Assembly: GCF_000746275.1 (NCBI RefSeq)
Contig: NZ_KN050828.1
Coordinates: 39,098-103,097 of the forward strand
Length of the DNA: 64,000 bases
DNA from: Thermopetrobacter sp. TC1
GTDB taxonomy: Bacteria > Pseudomonadota > Alphaproteobacteria > Rhizobiales > Aestuariivirgaceae
Reading direction: 5' to 3'
The notes below the pieces were generated by a model. It was not told the DNA's origin and did no database searches. It saw only the letters and a program-made list of their open reading frames with translations. Positions 1-7,982 of this stretch are shown one piece after another. The number at the start of each line of letters is the position of its first letter. Position 1 is the stretch's first letter. The position numbers and the translations under genes are program-made.

Positions 1-372
1 GCATCACGGCGGCAAGAGCGAGCCGGGAGAACGCCGGCGAAGTGCATCATCCTTGCGCCCTTCTGTCTTTACGCCTTATAGCGCCCCGGCATGGGCGGCG
101 AAAAGGGGGCCTGCCATGCTGCGGCGCAGGCTTTCGCAAATTTCATGTTCATGCGCGGGGAGAGGGTCTTCTTAAGCCTTGGGGGGACGGCTGAGAGGGG
201 GGAGCGCACTACACGACATGTGAATCATTATGACGTAGATCAGCCGGATCTTTAGGCTGTTGACTCATGCGCTTGTGGCTTAAGACCTGAGGCATTCGCC
301 GGGGTGACGAGGAATAATATCGACCTTGTATCGTATAGTTATGTGCGAGAGTGGCGAATGTAATCGTGACGA
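1..372. other. Intergenic region with a partial dispersed repeat
   Basis: I see no convincing gene here. Positions 291-308 carry one end of the MITE-like repeat found elsewhere in the window (the GGCATTCGCCGGGGTGAC form), and the homology appears to extend left to about 231. An ATG pair at 45-50 on minus could begin a gene running off the left edge, but only 16 codons are visible and they resemble nothing I know. Confidence 0.5.
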
Positions 373-400
373 TTGAAAAGTTACGTTTTGATATTATACT
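373..400 (+). promoter_or_regulatory. Candidate sigma-70 promoter for a small RNA
   Basis: TTGAAA at 373-378 and TATACT at 395-400 each match the housekeeping consensus at five of six positions, with a 16-base spacer. No open frame follows. An intrinsic terminator lies about 80 bases past the expected start near 407, so the promoter most likely drives a small RNA. The start site is inferred. Confidence 0.5.
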
Positions 401-406
401 CAATGC

Positions 407-527
407 GTGTAATGAGCCTTGGATGTGCCTCTGTCCCGAGAGGGATAAGCAGCCAAGGACAGGATAGCATATATGCATCGCCCCGTCACCACCATTGGTT
501 GGTGGCGGGGCTTTCATCTGTCTTTTT
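407..527 (+). ncRNA. Candidate small RNA of unknown family
   Basis: A promoter-like pair ends at 400 and an intrinsic terminator lies at 480-527, enclosing about 120 bases without a plausible reading frame. The 5' half can fold: CCTTGG (418-423) pairs with CCAAGG (453-458), enclosing TCCC-GAGA-GGGA with a GNRA-type loop. I do not recognise the family. The string GCAGCCAAGG recalls bacterial SRP RNA, but the usual GGAA tetraloop and end-to-end pairing are absent. It is convergent with ileS. Confidence 0.42.
480..527 (+). terminator. Intrinsic terminator (plus strand)
   Basis: Bases 480-491 pair with 500-511 in a 12-bp stem (one G-T pair, eight-base loop), followed by TTTCATCTGTCTTTTT. The T-rich tract lies only on the plus-strand side, so it terminates plus-strand transcription and not the convergent ileS transcript. 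Confidence 0.65.
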
Positions 528-535
528 GCTCTTCC

Positions 536-3514
536 TTAGTCTTCCGTTTCCAGCGCGTCCGGCGTCTGGCCAGTGCGGGCCAGCCATTCGCGCACGGCTT
601 CGGCGTCGCGGGGGGTGATGTCGGGGAACTCGGGGTCGGTGCCCACGTCCTCGGTGATCTTCCAGGAGCGGGCGCACTTGCGGCCCTTCGCCCTTTCCAC
701 CACCACGGCCACGCCCGGCACGTCCTCCAGACGGAAAGCCTCCGCCGGCCCTTCGCCCTCGCGGATGTCGATGGCCGACGTGATGGTCACCTCGGCCATG
801 TCCACGCCATCCAGCGCCGCCATCAGGTCGGCGTCGGAAATGAACACCACTGGCGCCGCCTCCAGCGAGGAGCCGATGCGCTTCTCCTTGCGCTCCACTT
901 CCAGCGCACCGGTGATGACGGAGCGCACCTTTCTGATCTTGCGCCACTTCTCCGCCAGGGCATCATCCTGCCATTCATCGGGCAGCGGCAGGAACTCCTT
1001 CAGGTGAATGGAGTCGTCCATGTTGCCGGTGCGGCTCCAGAAGGCCTCCTCCGCGGTGAAGGCAAGCCACGGCGCCAGCCAGCGCAAAACGTGCTCAAAC
1101 AGGGTGTCGATGACCGTGCGGCAGGAGCGCCGACGCATGGAGGAATAGGGATCGCAGTAAAGCGAATCCTTGCGGATGTCGAAGTAGAAGGCGGAGAGGT
1201 CATTGACCATGAAGTTGAGTATGGCGGCGTAGGCGCGCTTGAAGTCAAAGGCCTCATAGGCCTTCATCACCTGCTCACCCACTTGCCTGAGCCGGTGCAG
1301 GATATAGCGCTCCAGCTCGGGCATCTGTGCGATGTCGTCCACCCGCTCCGTTTCCGGATCGTAATCGGCGAGCGCGCCTAGCATGTAGCGGATGGTGTTG
1401 CGCAGCTTGCGATAGGCATCGGCCATGCTTTTCAGGATCTCCGGGCCGATGCGCAGGTCTTCCGCATAGTCCGAGGCCATGACCCACAGGCGCAAAATGT
1501 CCGCGCCATACTGTTTCATCACGTCCTGGGGGCTCACCACGTTGCCCAGGGACTTGGACATCTTGCGGCCTTCCTCGTCCAGCACGAAGCCGTGGGTGAG
1601 CACGCTCTCATACGGCGCGCGTCCGCGTGTGCCGCAGCTCTCGAGCAGCGAGGAATGGAACCAGCCGCGGTGCTGATCGGTGCCTTCCAGATACATGGAG
1701 GCAGGCCACTTCAGGTCCTCGCGCTGCTCCAGCACGAAGGCATGCGTGGAGCCGGAATCGAACCACACATCCAGAATGTCGCGCACCTGCTCCCAGTCGT
1801 CCGGGTTCTCCACGCGCCCTTTCAGATAGCGCTCCTTGGCGCCGTCCTCGAACCAGGCGTCCGCCCCGCGCTCGCGGAAGCTTTCGATGATGCGGCGGTT
1901 GACCTCATCATCGACGAGGATCTCGCCCGTTTCCTTGTGCACGAAAATGGCGATGGGCACGCCCCAGGCGCGCTGGCGGGAGACCACCCAGTCCGGGCGG
2001 TTCAGAATCATGGATTTGATTCTGCGCTGCCCAGCGGAGGGTATCCATTTCACCTGCTCATCGATTGCCAGCAGTGCGCGATTTCTTAAGGTGTCGAATG
2101 GATCATCCGTATATGGCTTGTCCATTGGGATGAACCACTGCGGCGTGTTGCGGAAGATCACCGGTTTCTTGGAGCGCCAGGAATGCGGATACTGGTGCTT
2201 CAGCCGGGCGCGGGCGATGAGCATGCCGGCGTCCTTCAAGGCCTCGATGACGGCCTCGTTGGCATCGCCCTTCTTGCCTTCGGGCGTGAGCACGCGCCTG
2301 CCGGTGAAGCCCGGTGCCTCTTCGGTGAGCACACCGTCTTCATCGACGGTAAAGGGGATGTATGTGGAAATGCCCTTTTCTTCTAGCCACTTAGCGTGAT
2401 CCATCCATACTTCATAGTCCTCACGGCCATGGCCGGGTGCGGTGTGCACGAAGCCGGTGCCCGCCTCTTCCGTCACGTGCTCGCCCGGCAGCAGGGGCAC
2501 GTCGAAATCGTAGCCCAAATGCTGCAATGGATGCTTACATGTCATTACAGCCAAGTCATCACCAGGAACGTCACGAATTCTGCTATAGTTCTCCACTCGC
2601 GCAGCCTTCATCACATCAGCTGCGAGTGCGTCAGCCAGAATGTAACGCTCGCCCGGCTTGGCCCAGTTGCCTTCCGGCGCCGCTTTCACCTCGTAAAGGC
2701 CATAGGAAATTTTCGGGTTGAAAGAGATGGCCCTATTACCGGGGATAGTCCACGGCGTCGTTGTCCAAATAACGATAAAAGTATTTCCATGGGGGAAGTC
2801 CTCAGTGGATTTCTCTGCCAAAACAATCTCTAAGGGAAACTTCACCCAAATGGTGTCCGAGGTGTAGTCGTGATACTCCACCTCGGCCTCGGCCAGCGCG
2901 GTTTTTTCCACCACCGACCACATCACCGGCTTTGAGCCGCGGTAGAGCTGACCCATCTTCGCGAACTTCAGCAGCTCATTGGCGATGATGGCCTCGGCCT
3001 CATAGGCCATGGTGGTATAGGGGTTTTTCCAGTCGCCGATGACGCCGAGCCGGATGAACTCCTCGCGCTGCACGTTGATCCAGTGCTCGGCGAACTTGCG
3101 GCACTCGGCGCGGAAATCGTTGATGGGAATCTCGTCCTTGTTCTTGCCTTCCGCGCGGAACTGCTCCTCCACCTTCCATTCGATGGGCAGGCCATGACAG
3201 TCCCACCCCGGCACGTAGTTGGAGTCATAGCCCATCATCTGCCGGGTGCGGGTGATGATGTCCTTGAGGATCTTGTTCAGCGCATGCCCGATGTGCAAAT
3301 GGCCGTTGGCGTAGGGCGGGCCGTCGTGCAGCACGTATTTCTCGCGGCCCTTTGCCGCCTCGCGGCAGCGGCGGTAGAGATCCATCTCCTCCCAGCGCTT
3401 GAGGATCTCCGGTTCCTTCTTCGGCAGACCGGCGCGCATGGGAAAATCGGTTTTCGGCAGAAACAGGGTCTTGCGATAATCGCGCTTGCCAGCGGCCTTG
3501 TTTGTCTCGCTCAT
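536..3514 (-). CDS. ileS: Isoleucine--tRNA ligase
   Basis: Charges tRNA-Ile with isoleucine in the cytoplasm and edits misactivated valine. The 992 codons encode a class I synthetase: the HIGH signature appears as HLHIGH at residues 72-77 and the KMSKS loop lies near residue 650, with the CP1 editing domain between. Length is a little above the usual 930-960. The C-terminal zinc module is degenerate: one Cys is seen in KCARSW and the partner cysteines are not found. In many alphaproteobacteria ileS is next to lspA; here lspA is about 51 kb away. The gap downstream carries a plus-strand terminator and the gap upstream a candidate small RNA. Confidence 0.97.
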   Translation of the reverse strand: MSETNKAAGKRDYRKTLFLPKTDFPMRAGLPKKEPEILKRWEEMDLYRRCREAAKGREKYVLHDGPPYANGHLHIGHALNKILKDIITRTRQMMGYDSNYVPGWDCHGLPIEWKVEEQFRAEGKNKDEIPINDFRAECRKFAEHWINVQREEFIRLGVIGDWKNPYTTMAYEAEAIIANELLKFAKMGQLYRGSKPVMWSVVEKTALAEAEVEYHDYTSDTIWVKFPLEIVLAEKSTEDFPHGNTFIVIWTTTPWTIPGNRAISFNPKISYGLYEVKAAPEGNWAKPGERYILADALAADVMKAARVENYSRIRDVPGDDLAVMTCKHPLQHLGYDFDVPLLPGEHVTEEAGTGFVHTAPGHGREDYEVWMDHAKWLEEKGISTYIPFTVDEDGVLTEEAPGFTGRRVLTPEGKKGDANEAVIEALKDAGMLIARARLKHQYPHSWRSKKPVIFRNTPQWFIPMDKPYTDDPFDTLRNRALLAIDEQVKWIPSAGQRRIKSMILNRPDWVVSRQRAWGVPIAIFVHKETGEILVDDEVNRRIIESFRERGADAWFEDGAKERYLKGRVENPDDWEQVRDILDVWFDSGSTHAFVLEQREDLKWPASMYLEGTDQHRGWFHSSLLESCGTRGRAPYESVLTHGFVLDEEGRKMSKSLGNVVSPQDVMKQYGADILRLWVMASDYAEDLRIGPEILKSMADAYRKLRNTIRYMLGALADYDPETERVDDIAQMPELERYILHRLRQVGEQVMKAYEAFDFKRAYAAILNFMVNDLSAFYFDIRKDSLYCDPYSSMRRRSCRTVIDTLFEHVLRWLAPWLAFTAEEAFWSRTGNMDDSIHLKEFLPLPDEWQDDALAEKWRKIRKVRSVITGALEVERKEKRIGSSLEAAPVVFISDADLMAALDGVDMAEVTITSAIDIREGEGPAEAFRLEDVPGVAVVVERAKGRKCARSWKITEDVGTDPEFPDITPRDAEAVREWLARTGQTPDALETED

Positions 3515-3839
3515 GGCGTCTCGCTTTTTCGCTTTGCAGGATCGGATGCTGGTTTTTTTCTTATTAAAGGCGTGCGGCGCCGCCCCCTTTATGTAACGTG
3601 GCTTTCAGGGATCCAAGAGCGCGCTTGAGCTTACACGCCGGTCCTGCAGGGCTTCTAGAGCAAATGGCCCGTCATGGGAAGATGGCCCGGGCAGGTTCCT
3701 TTATTTAAGGCCGCTTTGATGCGGGCAAAGGGCACTGGAAAACTGAGCGCGCTGACGGAGGACTTAAAACGCTCACGCACAATCCCTCAGCGCCCGTTTT
3801 CACCATGCGGCAGGGGATATGTGCGGCGAGCATGAACGA
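3515..3839. other. Intergenic region upstream of ileS
   Basis: This stretch should hold the ileS promoter and leader on minus. I see no reading frame with coding character, no T-box-like leader and no clear hairpin-terminator pair. Confidence 0.4.
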
Positions 3840-3872
3840 GATATTGCTAATCATTCTCACTTATGACATACT
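3840..3872 (+). promoter_or_regulatory. Fur box overlapping a candidate promoter
   Basis: Bases 3840-3858 read GATATTGCTAATCATTCTC, matching 16 of 19 positions of the classical Fur box GATAATGATAATCATTATC. The box covers a -35-like TTGCTA (3844-3849), followed after 17 bases by CATACT (3867-3872) as a possible -10. This is the geometry of iron-repressed promoters, where Fur blocks polymerase. In alphaproteobacteria Irr, Mur or RirA could read a related site. The RNA below is the only plausible target in this orientation. Confidence 0.55.
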
Positions 3873-3878
3873 CACTCC

Positions 3879-4074
3879 TGCAAACGGAGCGACTGGCAAG
3901 CGGTTTCACCACCGAAGTCCCTGCCGCAGGGCGCGAAACTCCCGCTCATGGCCCTTCATCCCGGGGTCATGCCGAACGGATCCCCTGTCGCGTCCTGATC
4001 GTGAAACTCCGACAGGCCCGCTCATGCACCCGGCCCCGCCTCTCCCGCTGGCGGGGCCGCTTTTTTTTTTTTTT
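3879..4074 (+). ncRNA. Candidate iron-regulated small RNA
   Basis: About 195 bases lie between the Fur-box promoter and a very strong terminator, with no credible reading frame. The transcript has several unpaired-looking C-rich stretches able to pair with Shine-Dalgarno sequences: CTCCTGC near 3875, and two related blocks, GAAACTCC followed shortly by GCTCATG. This suggests a translational repressor made under iron starvation, functionally like RyhB, ArrF or NrrF. That role is inference; no known family was recognised. Confidence 0.45.
4031..4074 (+). terminator. Strong intrinsic terminator
   Basis: CGGCCCCGCC (4031-4040) pairs perfectly with GGCGGGGCCG (4050-4059) across a nine-base loop. 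After one C come fourteen consecutive Ts (4061-4074). There is no coding gene upstream on plus, so it most likely ends the candidate small RNA. Confidence 0.85.
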
Positions 4075-4147
4075 CGGGCTCCTGACTTTCCGTTCGCAAC
4101 GATCCCCCTGCCCTCTCATGGCGGCGTTCCGCCGCGGCAGGGCCTTG

Positions 4148-4271
4148 CCGGAAGAGGTTTTCAACCTCTTCCGGAATGTTTCAGCGGGGTTTTCAACCCC
4201 GCCTAAAGCATAGATGGCGGGGTAACATACCCCGCCAAAATGTTCCGGAACGGGATACAATCCCGTTCCGG
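4148..4271. repeat. Cluster of four tandem perfect hairpins
   Basis: Four perfect inverted repeats follow one another with 8-13-base spacers, each with a three-base loop: 4148-4174 (12-bp stem, loop TTC), 4184-4202 (8 bp, TTC), 4216-4236 (9 bp, ACA) and 4245-4271 (12 bp, ACA). The first two share the core GGTTTTCAACC. The last is followed by CATTTTTTC. No gene is encoded. Function unknown; cruciform formation, a protein-binding array or accumulated terminators are possible. Confidence 0.8.
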
Positions 4272-4342
4272 CATTTTTTCTATTCGGCTCAAACCAAGCC
4301 AGTTGGCGAATGCCGTCGTTCTACAACCCCGCCTCATCCCTA

Positions 4343-4511
4343 GCCCTGGATTGCCGGGATCCCGGTTCAAGCCCGGGACAGGCTTGGGCCCGGCAATGAC
4401 GTTTTTCTTTTGTTTATCAATGAGTTAAACAACTAACGCCCAACTCTTGGAAAGTCTTTTTTCCTCGGTCGGTTTGACGGCAACATCATGGTTCCTGAAT
4501 TTCCTCGGACA
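4343..4511 (+). repeat. Dispersed repeat R2, copy 1
   Basis: A segment of about 170 bases starts with an imperfect palindrome (CTGGATTGCCGGG to CCCGGCAATGACG) and continues into an AT-richer tail ending near CTGAATTTCCTCGGACAC. A close copy lies in opposite orientation at 47999-48144. Short reading frames crossing both copies begin with similar peptides (MESLFS and later FLNFLGH), which reflects the shared DNA rather than a gene. Confidence 0.75.
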
Positions 4512-4556
4512 CCAGTGTGCCGCGGTAGGGCTTGTGATCCGTCATGCAAGAACCGA

Positions 4557-5444
4557 TCAGCGTGCCTCTTGGGCTGTGCGGCGGATGGGATCGGGCAGCT
4601 CAAAGCAGATCCAGGGGGGCAGCGTGATGCGGATGGATATTCCCTCTTCCGTCTTCAAAGGTTCGCCGTTTTCCAGGGCGGTGGCGGCGCGATCGAGGCG
4701 GATGAGGGCGATGGCGCGTTCATCGGCGGTGGAGGAAATCTCTCCCATGCGTTTTTCCGCGCCGGTGATGACCATGCCGGTGCGCAAGGGGGCATCAGCC
4801 AAGACGGGCAAAAGGCGGTTGCGCACCGTGGTGCGGTGCTGCATGCGGGAGACGACTTCCTGGCCCACATAGCAGCCCTTGGTGAAGCTGACGCCATTGA
4901 GACAGTCGAAATTGGCCTCGTGCGGAAAGAGTTTCTGGCTGCCGATATCGCCATCGGAATCCGGAAGGCCCAAGGCGATGCGCCGGGCATGCCATGCCGT
5001 TGCATCTTCGGCGAAGTTCGCCGCGGCCTCTTGGGGCAGAAACGCGCGGGTGCCCATTTCCGCATAGCGGGGATCGGCATAGACAATGGCCCCGCCGGGC
5101 GCTGCGTCTTCAGCCAGATCAACGGCCACGGCCAGATCTTCGCGCGGCGTGATCGTCACCTGACGGCGCAGTCGATACATGGTCATGCGGGTGATGAGGG
5201 CATCGCGGCGCGAAGCCGGTGCATCGAGCAGAAAACGCTCTTCGTTTCCCTCGCCGGAAAGGGCATGAATGAAGAAGTCAAACAGGATCTTGCCCTGGGG
5301 CGTGAGCAGCGCGGCCCAGCAGGTCTGACCGGCCGGAAGGTTCATGATGTCCTGGGTGACGAGAGAATGGAGATAGGCGCGGGCATCGGCGCCTGCGATT
5401 TCAATGACGGCGCGTTCTTTCAGGTGTATCGGCTGCATCGGCAT
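4557..5444 (-). CDS. ygfZ: Folate-binding protein YgfZ/GcvT family
   Basis: A tetrahydrofolate-dependent protein of the COG0354/IBA57 type that supports repair or assembly of iron-sulfur clusters in some enzymes. The signature KGCYVGQE lies at about residues 189-196, and the N-terminal part has the GcvT-like fold pattern (ADARAYLHSLVTQDI). The open frame extends further upstream, but the ATG at 5444 (or 5438) gives the expected 295 residues and avoids overlap with divergent pyrC. It shares a 136-base divergent intergenic region with pyrC. Confidence 0.92.
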   Translation of the reverse strand: MPMQPIHLKERAVIEIAGADARAYLHSLVTQDIMNLPAGQTCWAALLTPQGKILFDFFIHALSGEGNEERFLLDAPASRRDALITRMTMYRLRRQVTITPREDLAVAVDLAEDAAPGGAIVYADPRYAEMGTRAFLPQEAAANFAEDATAWHARRIALGLPDSDGDIGSQKLFPHEANFDCLNGVSFTKGCYVGQEVVSRMQHRTTVRNRLLPVLADAPLRTGMVITGAEKRMGEISSTADERAIALIRLDRAATALENGEPLKTEEGISIRITLPPWICFELPDPIRRTAQEAR

Positions 5445-5580
5445 GGACAAGCCCCGTTGCTGCGTGCTTTTCTCCGGAGAGTTAAGGATGCCGCCGTTCA
5501 TTCCGAAAAGGGAGGAACGGCTTGGCGAACCGGAATGACCCCTTGCTGAACAGACATAGACCGCGGAGACCGTCTTTTCC

Positions 5581-6918
5581 ATGGCGCAATATGATCTTCT
5601 GCTGAAAGGTGGAACGGTGGTTTCACACGCCGGCATGGCCAGCGCCGACATCGGCGTGCTGAACGGGCGCATCGCCGCCATTGGTGATCTGCCGGAGGCT
5701 GCGGCGGAAACGGTGATCGACTGTCGTGGCCTGCATGTGTTGCCCGGCGTGATCGATACCCAGGTGCACTTCCGCGAGCCGGGCCATGAGCACAAGGAGG
5801 ATCTGGCCACGGGCTCGCGCGCGGCGGTGCTGGGCGGGGTCACGGCGGTTTTCGAGATGCCGAACACCGCCCCGCCCACAACCACGGAAGACGCGGTGCG
5901 TGATAAGATCGCGCGGGCAACGGGGCGCATGTATTGCGACTTTGCCTTCTATGTGGGCGCCAGCGCCGAGAACGTTATGGACCTGCCGCGGCTGGAGCGC
6001 CTGCCCGGCGTGGCCGGGGTGAAGGTGTTCATGGGTTCCTCCACCGGCTCCTTGCTGGTGGATGATGATGAGACGCTCTTGCGCGTTCTCTCCGTCATTC
6101 AGCGGCGGGCGGCGTTTCATTCCGAGGACGAGGCGCGGCTGAAGGCGCGGCTGAATGTGCGCATCCCGGGCGAGCCGGCCAGTCATCCGCAGTGGCGCGA
6201 TGTGCAAACGGCGCTTACTTCCACGAAGCGGCTTCTCACCCTGGCGTGCAAGGCGGGCAAGCGCATTCACGTGCTGCATGTGAGCACGGCGGAGGAGCTG
6301 CCGCTTTTGGCTTTAGCGCGCGATTTCGCCACCGTGGAGGTGACACCGCAGCATCTCACCCTGACGGCGGAAGAGGCTTATGCGGAGCTTGGCACTTTCG
6401 CGCAGATGAACCCGCCCATCCGCGAGGGCAGGCATCGTAAGGCGCTGTGGCGGGCGGTGAACAGCGGGCTTGTCGATGTCATCGGCTCCGATCACGCCCC
6501 GCACACGAAGGATGAAAAGGCAAGGCCCTATCCCGAATCGCCCTCCGGCATGCCGGGAGTGCAAACGCTGCTGCCGATCATGCTCGATCATGTCAACGCC
6601 GGGCGGCTCACTCTCCTGCGGCTTGTTGATCTCGTCTGCGAGGGGCCGCACCGCGTCTTTCAGATCGCGGGCAAGGGCCGCATCGCGGAAGGCTATGACG
6701 CCGACTTCACCATCGTGGACTTAAAGGCCGAGCGCGTGATCGAAGAATCCTGGCTGGCCTCGAAATGCGGCTGGTCGCCGTTTCTTGGCCGGCGCGTGCG
6801 CGGCTGGCCCGTGGGCACCATCGTGCGCGGCCGGCGCGTGATGTGGGAGGGTGAGGTGATCGGCGATCCTGAAGGCGCCCCTGTGCGTTTCATGGAAACC
6901 TTGAATGCGGCGGCCTGA
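5581..6918 (+). CDS. pyrC: Dihydroorotase (class I)
   Basis: Converts carbamoyl-aspartate to dihydroorotate in pyrimidine synthesis. The 445 residues form an amidohydrolase: Lys148 (GVKVFMGSSTGS) is the expected carboxylated metal ligand, His180 (FHSEDE) and His233 (HVLHVST) bind metal, and Asp304 (SDHAPH) is catalytic. In the first metal motif, usually DxHxHxRxP, the sequence is DTQVHFREP, so the first His is Gln61 while His63 remains. From memory this variant recurs in alphaproteobacterial homologues. No pyrB is adjacent. ygfZ is divergent. Confidence 0.93.
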   Translation: MAQYDLLLKGGTVVSHAGMASADIGVLNGRIAAIGDLPEAAAETVIDCRGLHVLPGVIDTQVHFREPGHEHKEDLATGSRAAVLGGVTAVFEMPNTAPPTTTEDAVRDKIARATGRMYCDFAFYVGASAENVMDLPRLERLPGVAGVKVFMGSSTGSLLVDDDETLLRVLSVIQRRAAFHSEDEARLKARLNVRIPGEPASHPQWRDVQTALTSTKRLLTLACKAGKRIHVLHVSTAEELPLLALARDFATVEVTPQHLTLTAEEAYAELGTFAQMNPPIREGRHRKALWRAVNSGLVDVIGSDHAPHTKDEKARPYPESPSGMPGVQTLLPIMLDHVNAGRLTLLRLVDLVCEGPHRVFQIAGKGRIAEGYDADFTIVDLKAERVIEESWLASKCGWSPFLGRRVRGWPVGTIVRGRRVMWEGEVIGDPEGAPVRFMETLNAAA

Positions 6919-7061
6919 AGCGGCGCAGGGGCGCGATCGTATGTTGGAGCATTCCCCTTTTAGCTGGCACTTACGCAACCGCCCCGGTTGCCGAGGCGTA
7001 TGTCCATTCAGGCATGTCACAGGCAGAGGGCGGAATGGCACATGAGCGGCAAGAAGAAAAG

Positions 7062-7110
7062 GGCGCATGATCTTATCCTCCCCCTGATAGGGGGAGGGAA
7101 AAAAGCGGCG
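7062..7110 (+). repeat. Dispersed palindrome R3, copy 1
   Basis: CCTCCCCCT-GATA-GGGGGAGG at 7077-7097 is a near-perfect hairpin preceded by GGGCGCATGATC. The same arrangement recurs at 48405-48445. It lies just upstream of the TerC-family gene; its G-rich arm could be mistaken for a ribosome binding site. Confidence 0.65.
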
Positions 7111-7151
7111 TGCCAAAGCCTTGGCACCTGATTGATGACGAGGCCGGGAGG

Positions 7152-7913
7152 ATGGACGGGATTGCAGGCTGGCTGTTCAGCGGGGCGGAAGCGGGTGATG
7201 CGCTTCTCAGCCTGCTGTCGCTGAGCCTTCTCGGCATTCTTCTCAATATCGACAATCTCGTCGTTCTCACCATGGTCTCGGAGCGCCTGCCGGAGGACAA
7301 ACGGCGGCTGGCGCAGGCGGCGGGGCTTTCGCTGGCGCTGGTGCTGCGTCTTGTCATTCTTCTGTTCATGGCGCGGCTGAAGGTTCTGACCGCGCCGGTG
7401 ATTGCGCTGCCGATGATCACGCTTTCCTGGCATGACATCCTGCTGCTCACCGGCGGCGGCTATCTGTTCCTGAAGGCGCTGGGTGATGTGCGCCGGCTGG
7501 CGCGGGCGGAGCCGAAGCGGGCCGTTAAGCGCATGCGCGAAAAACGGCAGAAGGCTAAAACCGCCGCCGTGATCCCGGTCATGCTCACCATTGGCTGGCT
7601 CGATTTCGTCTTCTCGGTGGATTCCACCGTGGCGACAGTGGCGCTGGCGCCCACGCTGTGGGTGATGATCGCGGCCAATGTGATTGCAGTGGCGGCAATG
7701 CCGCTGGCGGCGGGACCGTTTGAGCGGCTGCTGGAGCGTCATCCCGCCCTGCACCTGCTGGCGGCGAGCTTCGTCCTGATGATCGGCGCCGCCCTGATCG
7801 CGGAAGGGCTTCACGTGCCGGTGCCGCATGGCTATCTCTTCGGCGTCATTCTGCTGGCGCTGGCGCTGGAGGGCCTTTCCGGCCTGAGGCGACGCCCCGG
7901 CGGCAGGCGCTGA
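7152..7913 (+). CDS. TerC-family integral membrane protein
   Basis: A predicted inner-membrane protein of the TerC/YkoY family, a group linked to metal-ion (manganese) export and tellurium resistance. About seven hydrophobic segments are visible, and the family's acidic membrane motifs appear as NIDNLVVL near the N terminus and DFVFSVDS near the middle. Between them is a basic cytoplasmic loop (EPKRAVKRMREKRQKAK). I chose the ATG at 7152, which has GAGG upstream; an in-frame GTG at 7110 is possible but lies at the edge of repeat R3. The substrate cannot be read from sequence. Confidence 0.85.
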   Translation: MDGIAGWLFSGAEAGDALLSLLSLSLLGILLNIDNLVVLTMVSERLPEDKRRLAQAAGLSLALVLRLVILLFMARLKVLTAPVIALPMITLSWHDILLLTGGGYLFLKALGDVRRLARAEPKRAVKRMREKRQKAKTAAVIPVMLTIGWLDFVFSVDSTVATVALAPTLWVMIAANVIAVAAMPLAAGPFERLLERHPALHLLAASFVLMIGAALIAEGLHVPVPHGYLFGVILLALALEGLSGLRRRPGGRR

Positions 7914-7982
7914 TAAAGGCCATGGGATTTGTCATGCCCGGGTTGCGGGCCTATATTGCCGACACCTTCGCAACAAGAACGG

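Noticed and set aside
45..50. Possible start codons of a minus-strand gene leaving the left edge
   Set aside because: Only about 16 codons are visible and they match no known N terminus.
418..458. Bacterial SRP RNA for the 407-527 RNA
   Set aside because: It shares GCAGCCAAGG, but the GGAA tetraloop, symmetric internal loop and pairing of the ends are missing.
4447..4872. Open frame starting MESLFS, similar to one at 47531-48064
   Set aside because: Similarity ends where repeat R2 ends, and each frame then runs antisense through ygfZ or zapA. Shared repeat DNA, not a gene family.
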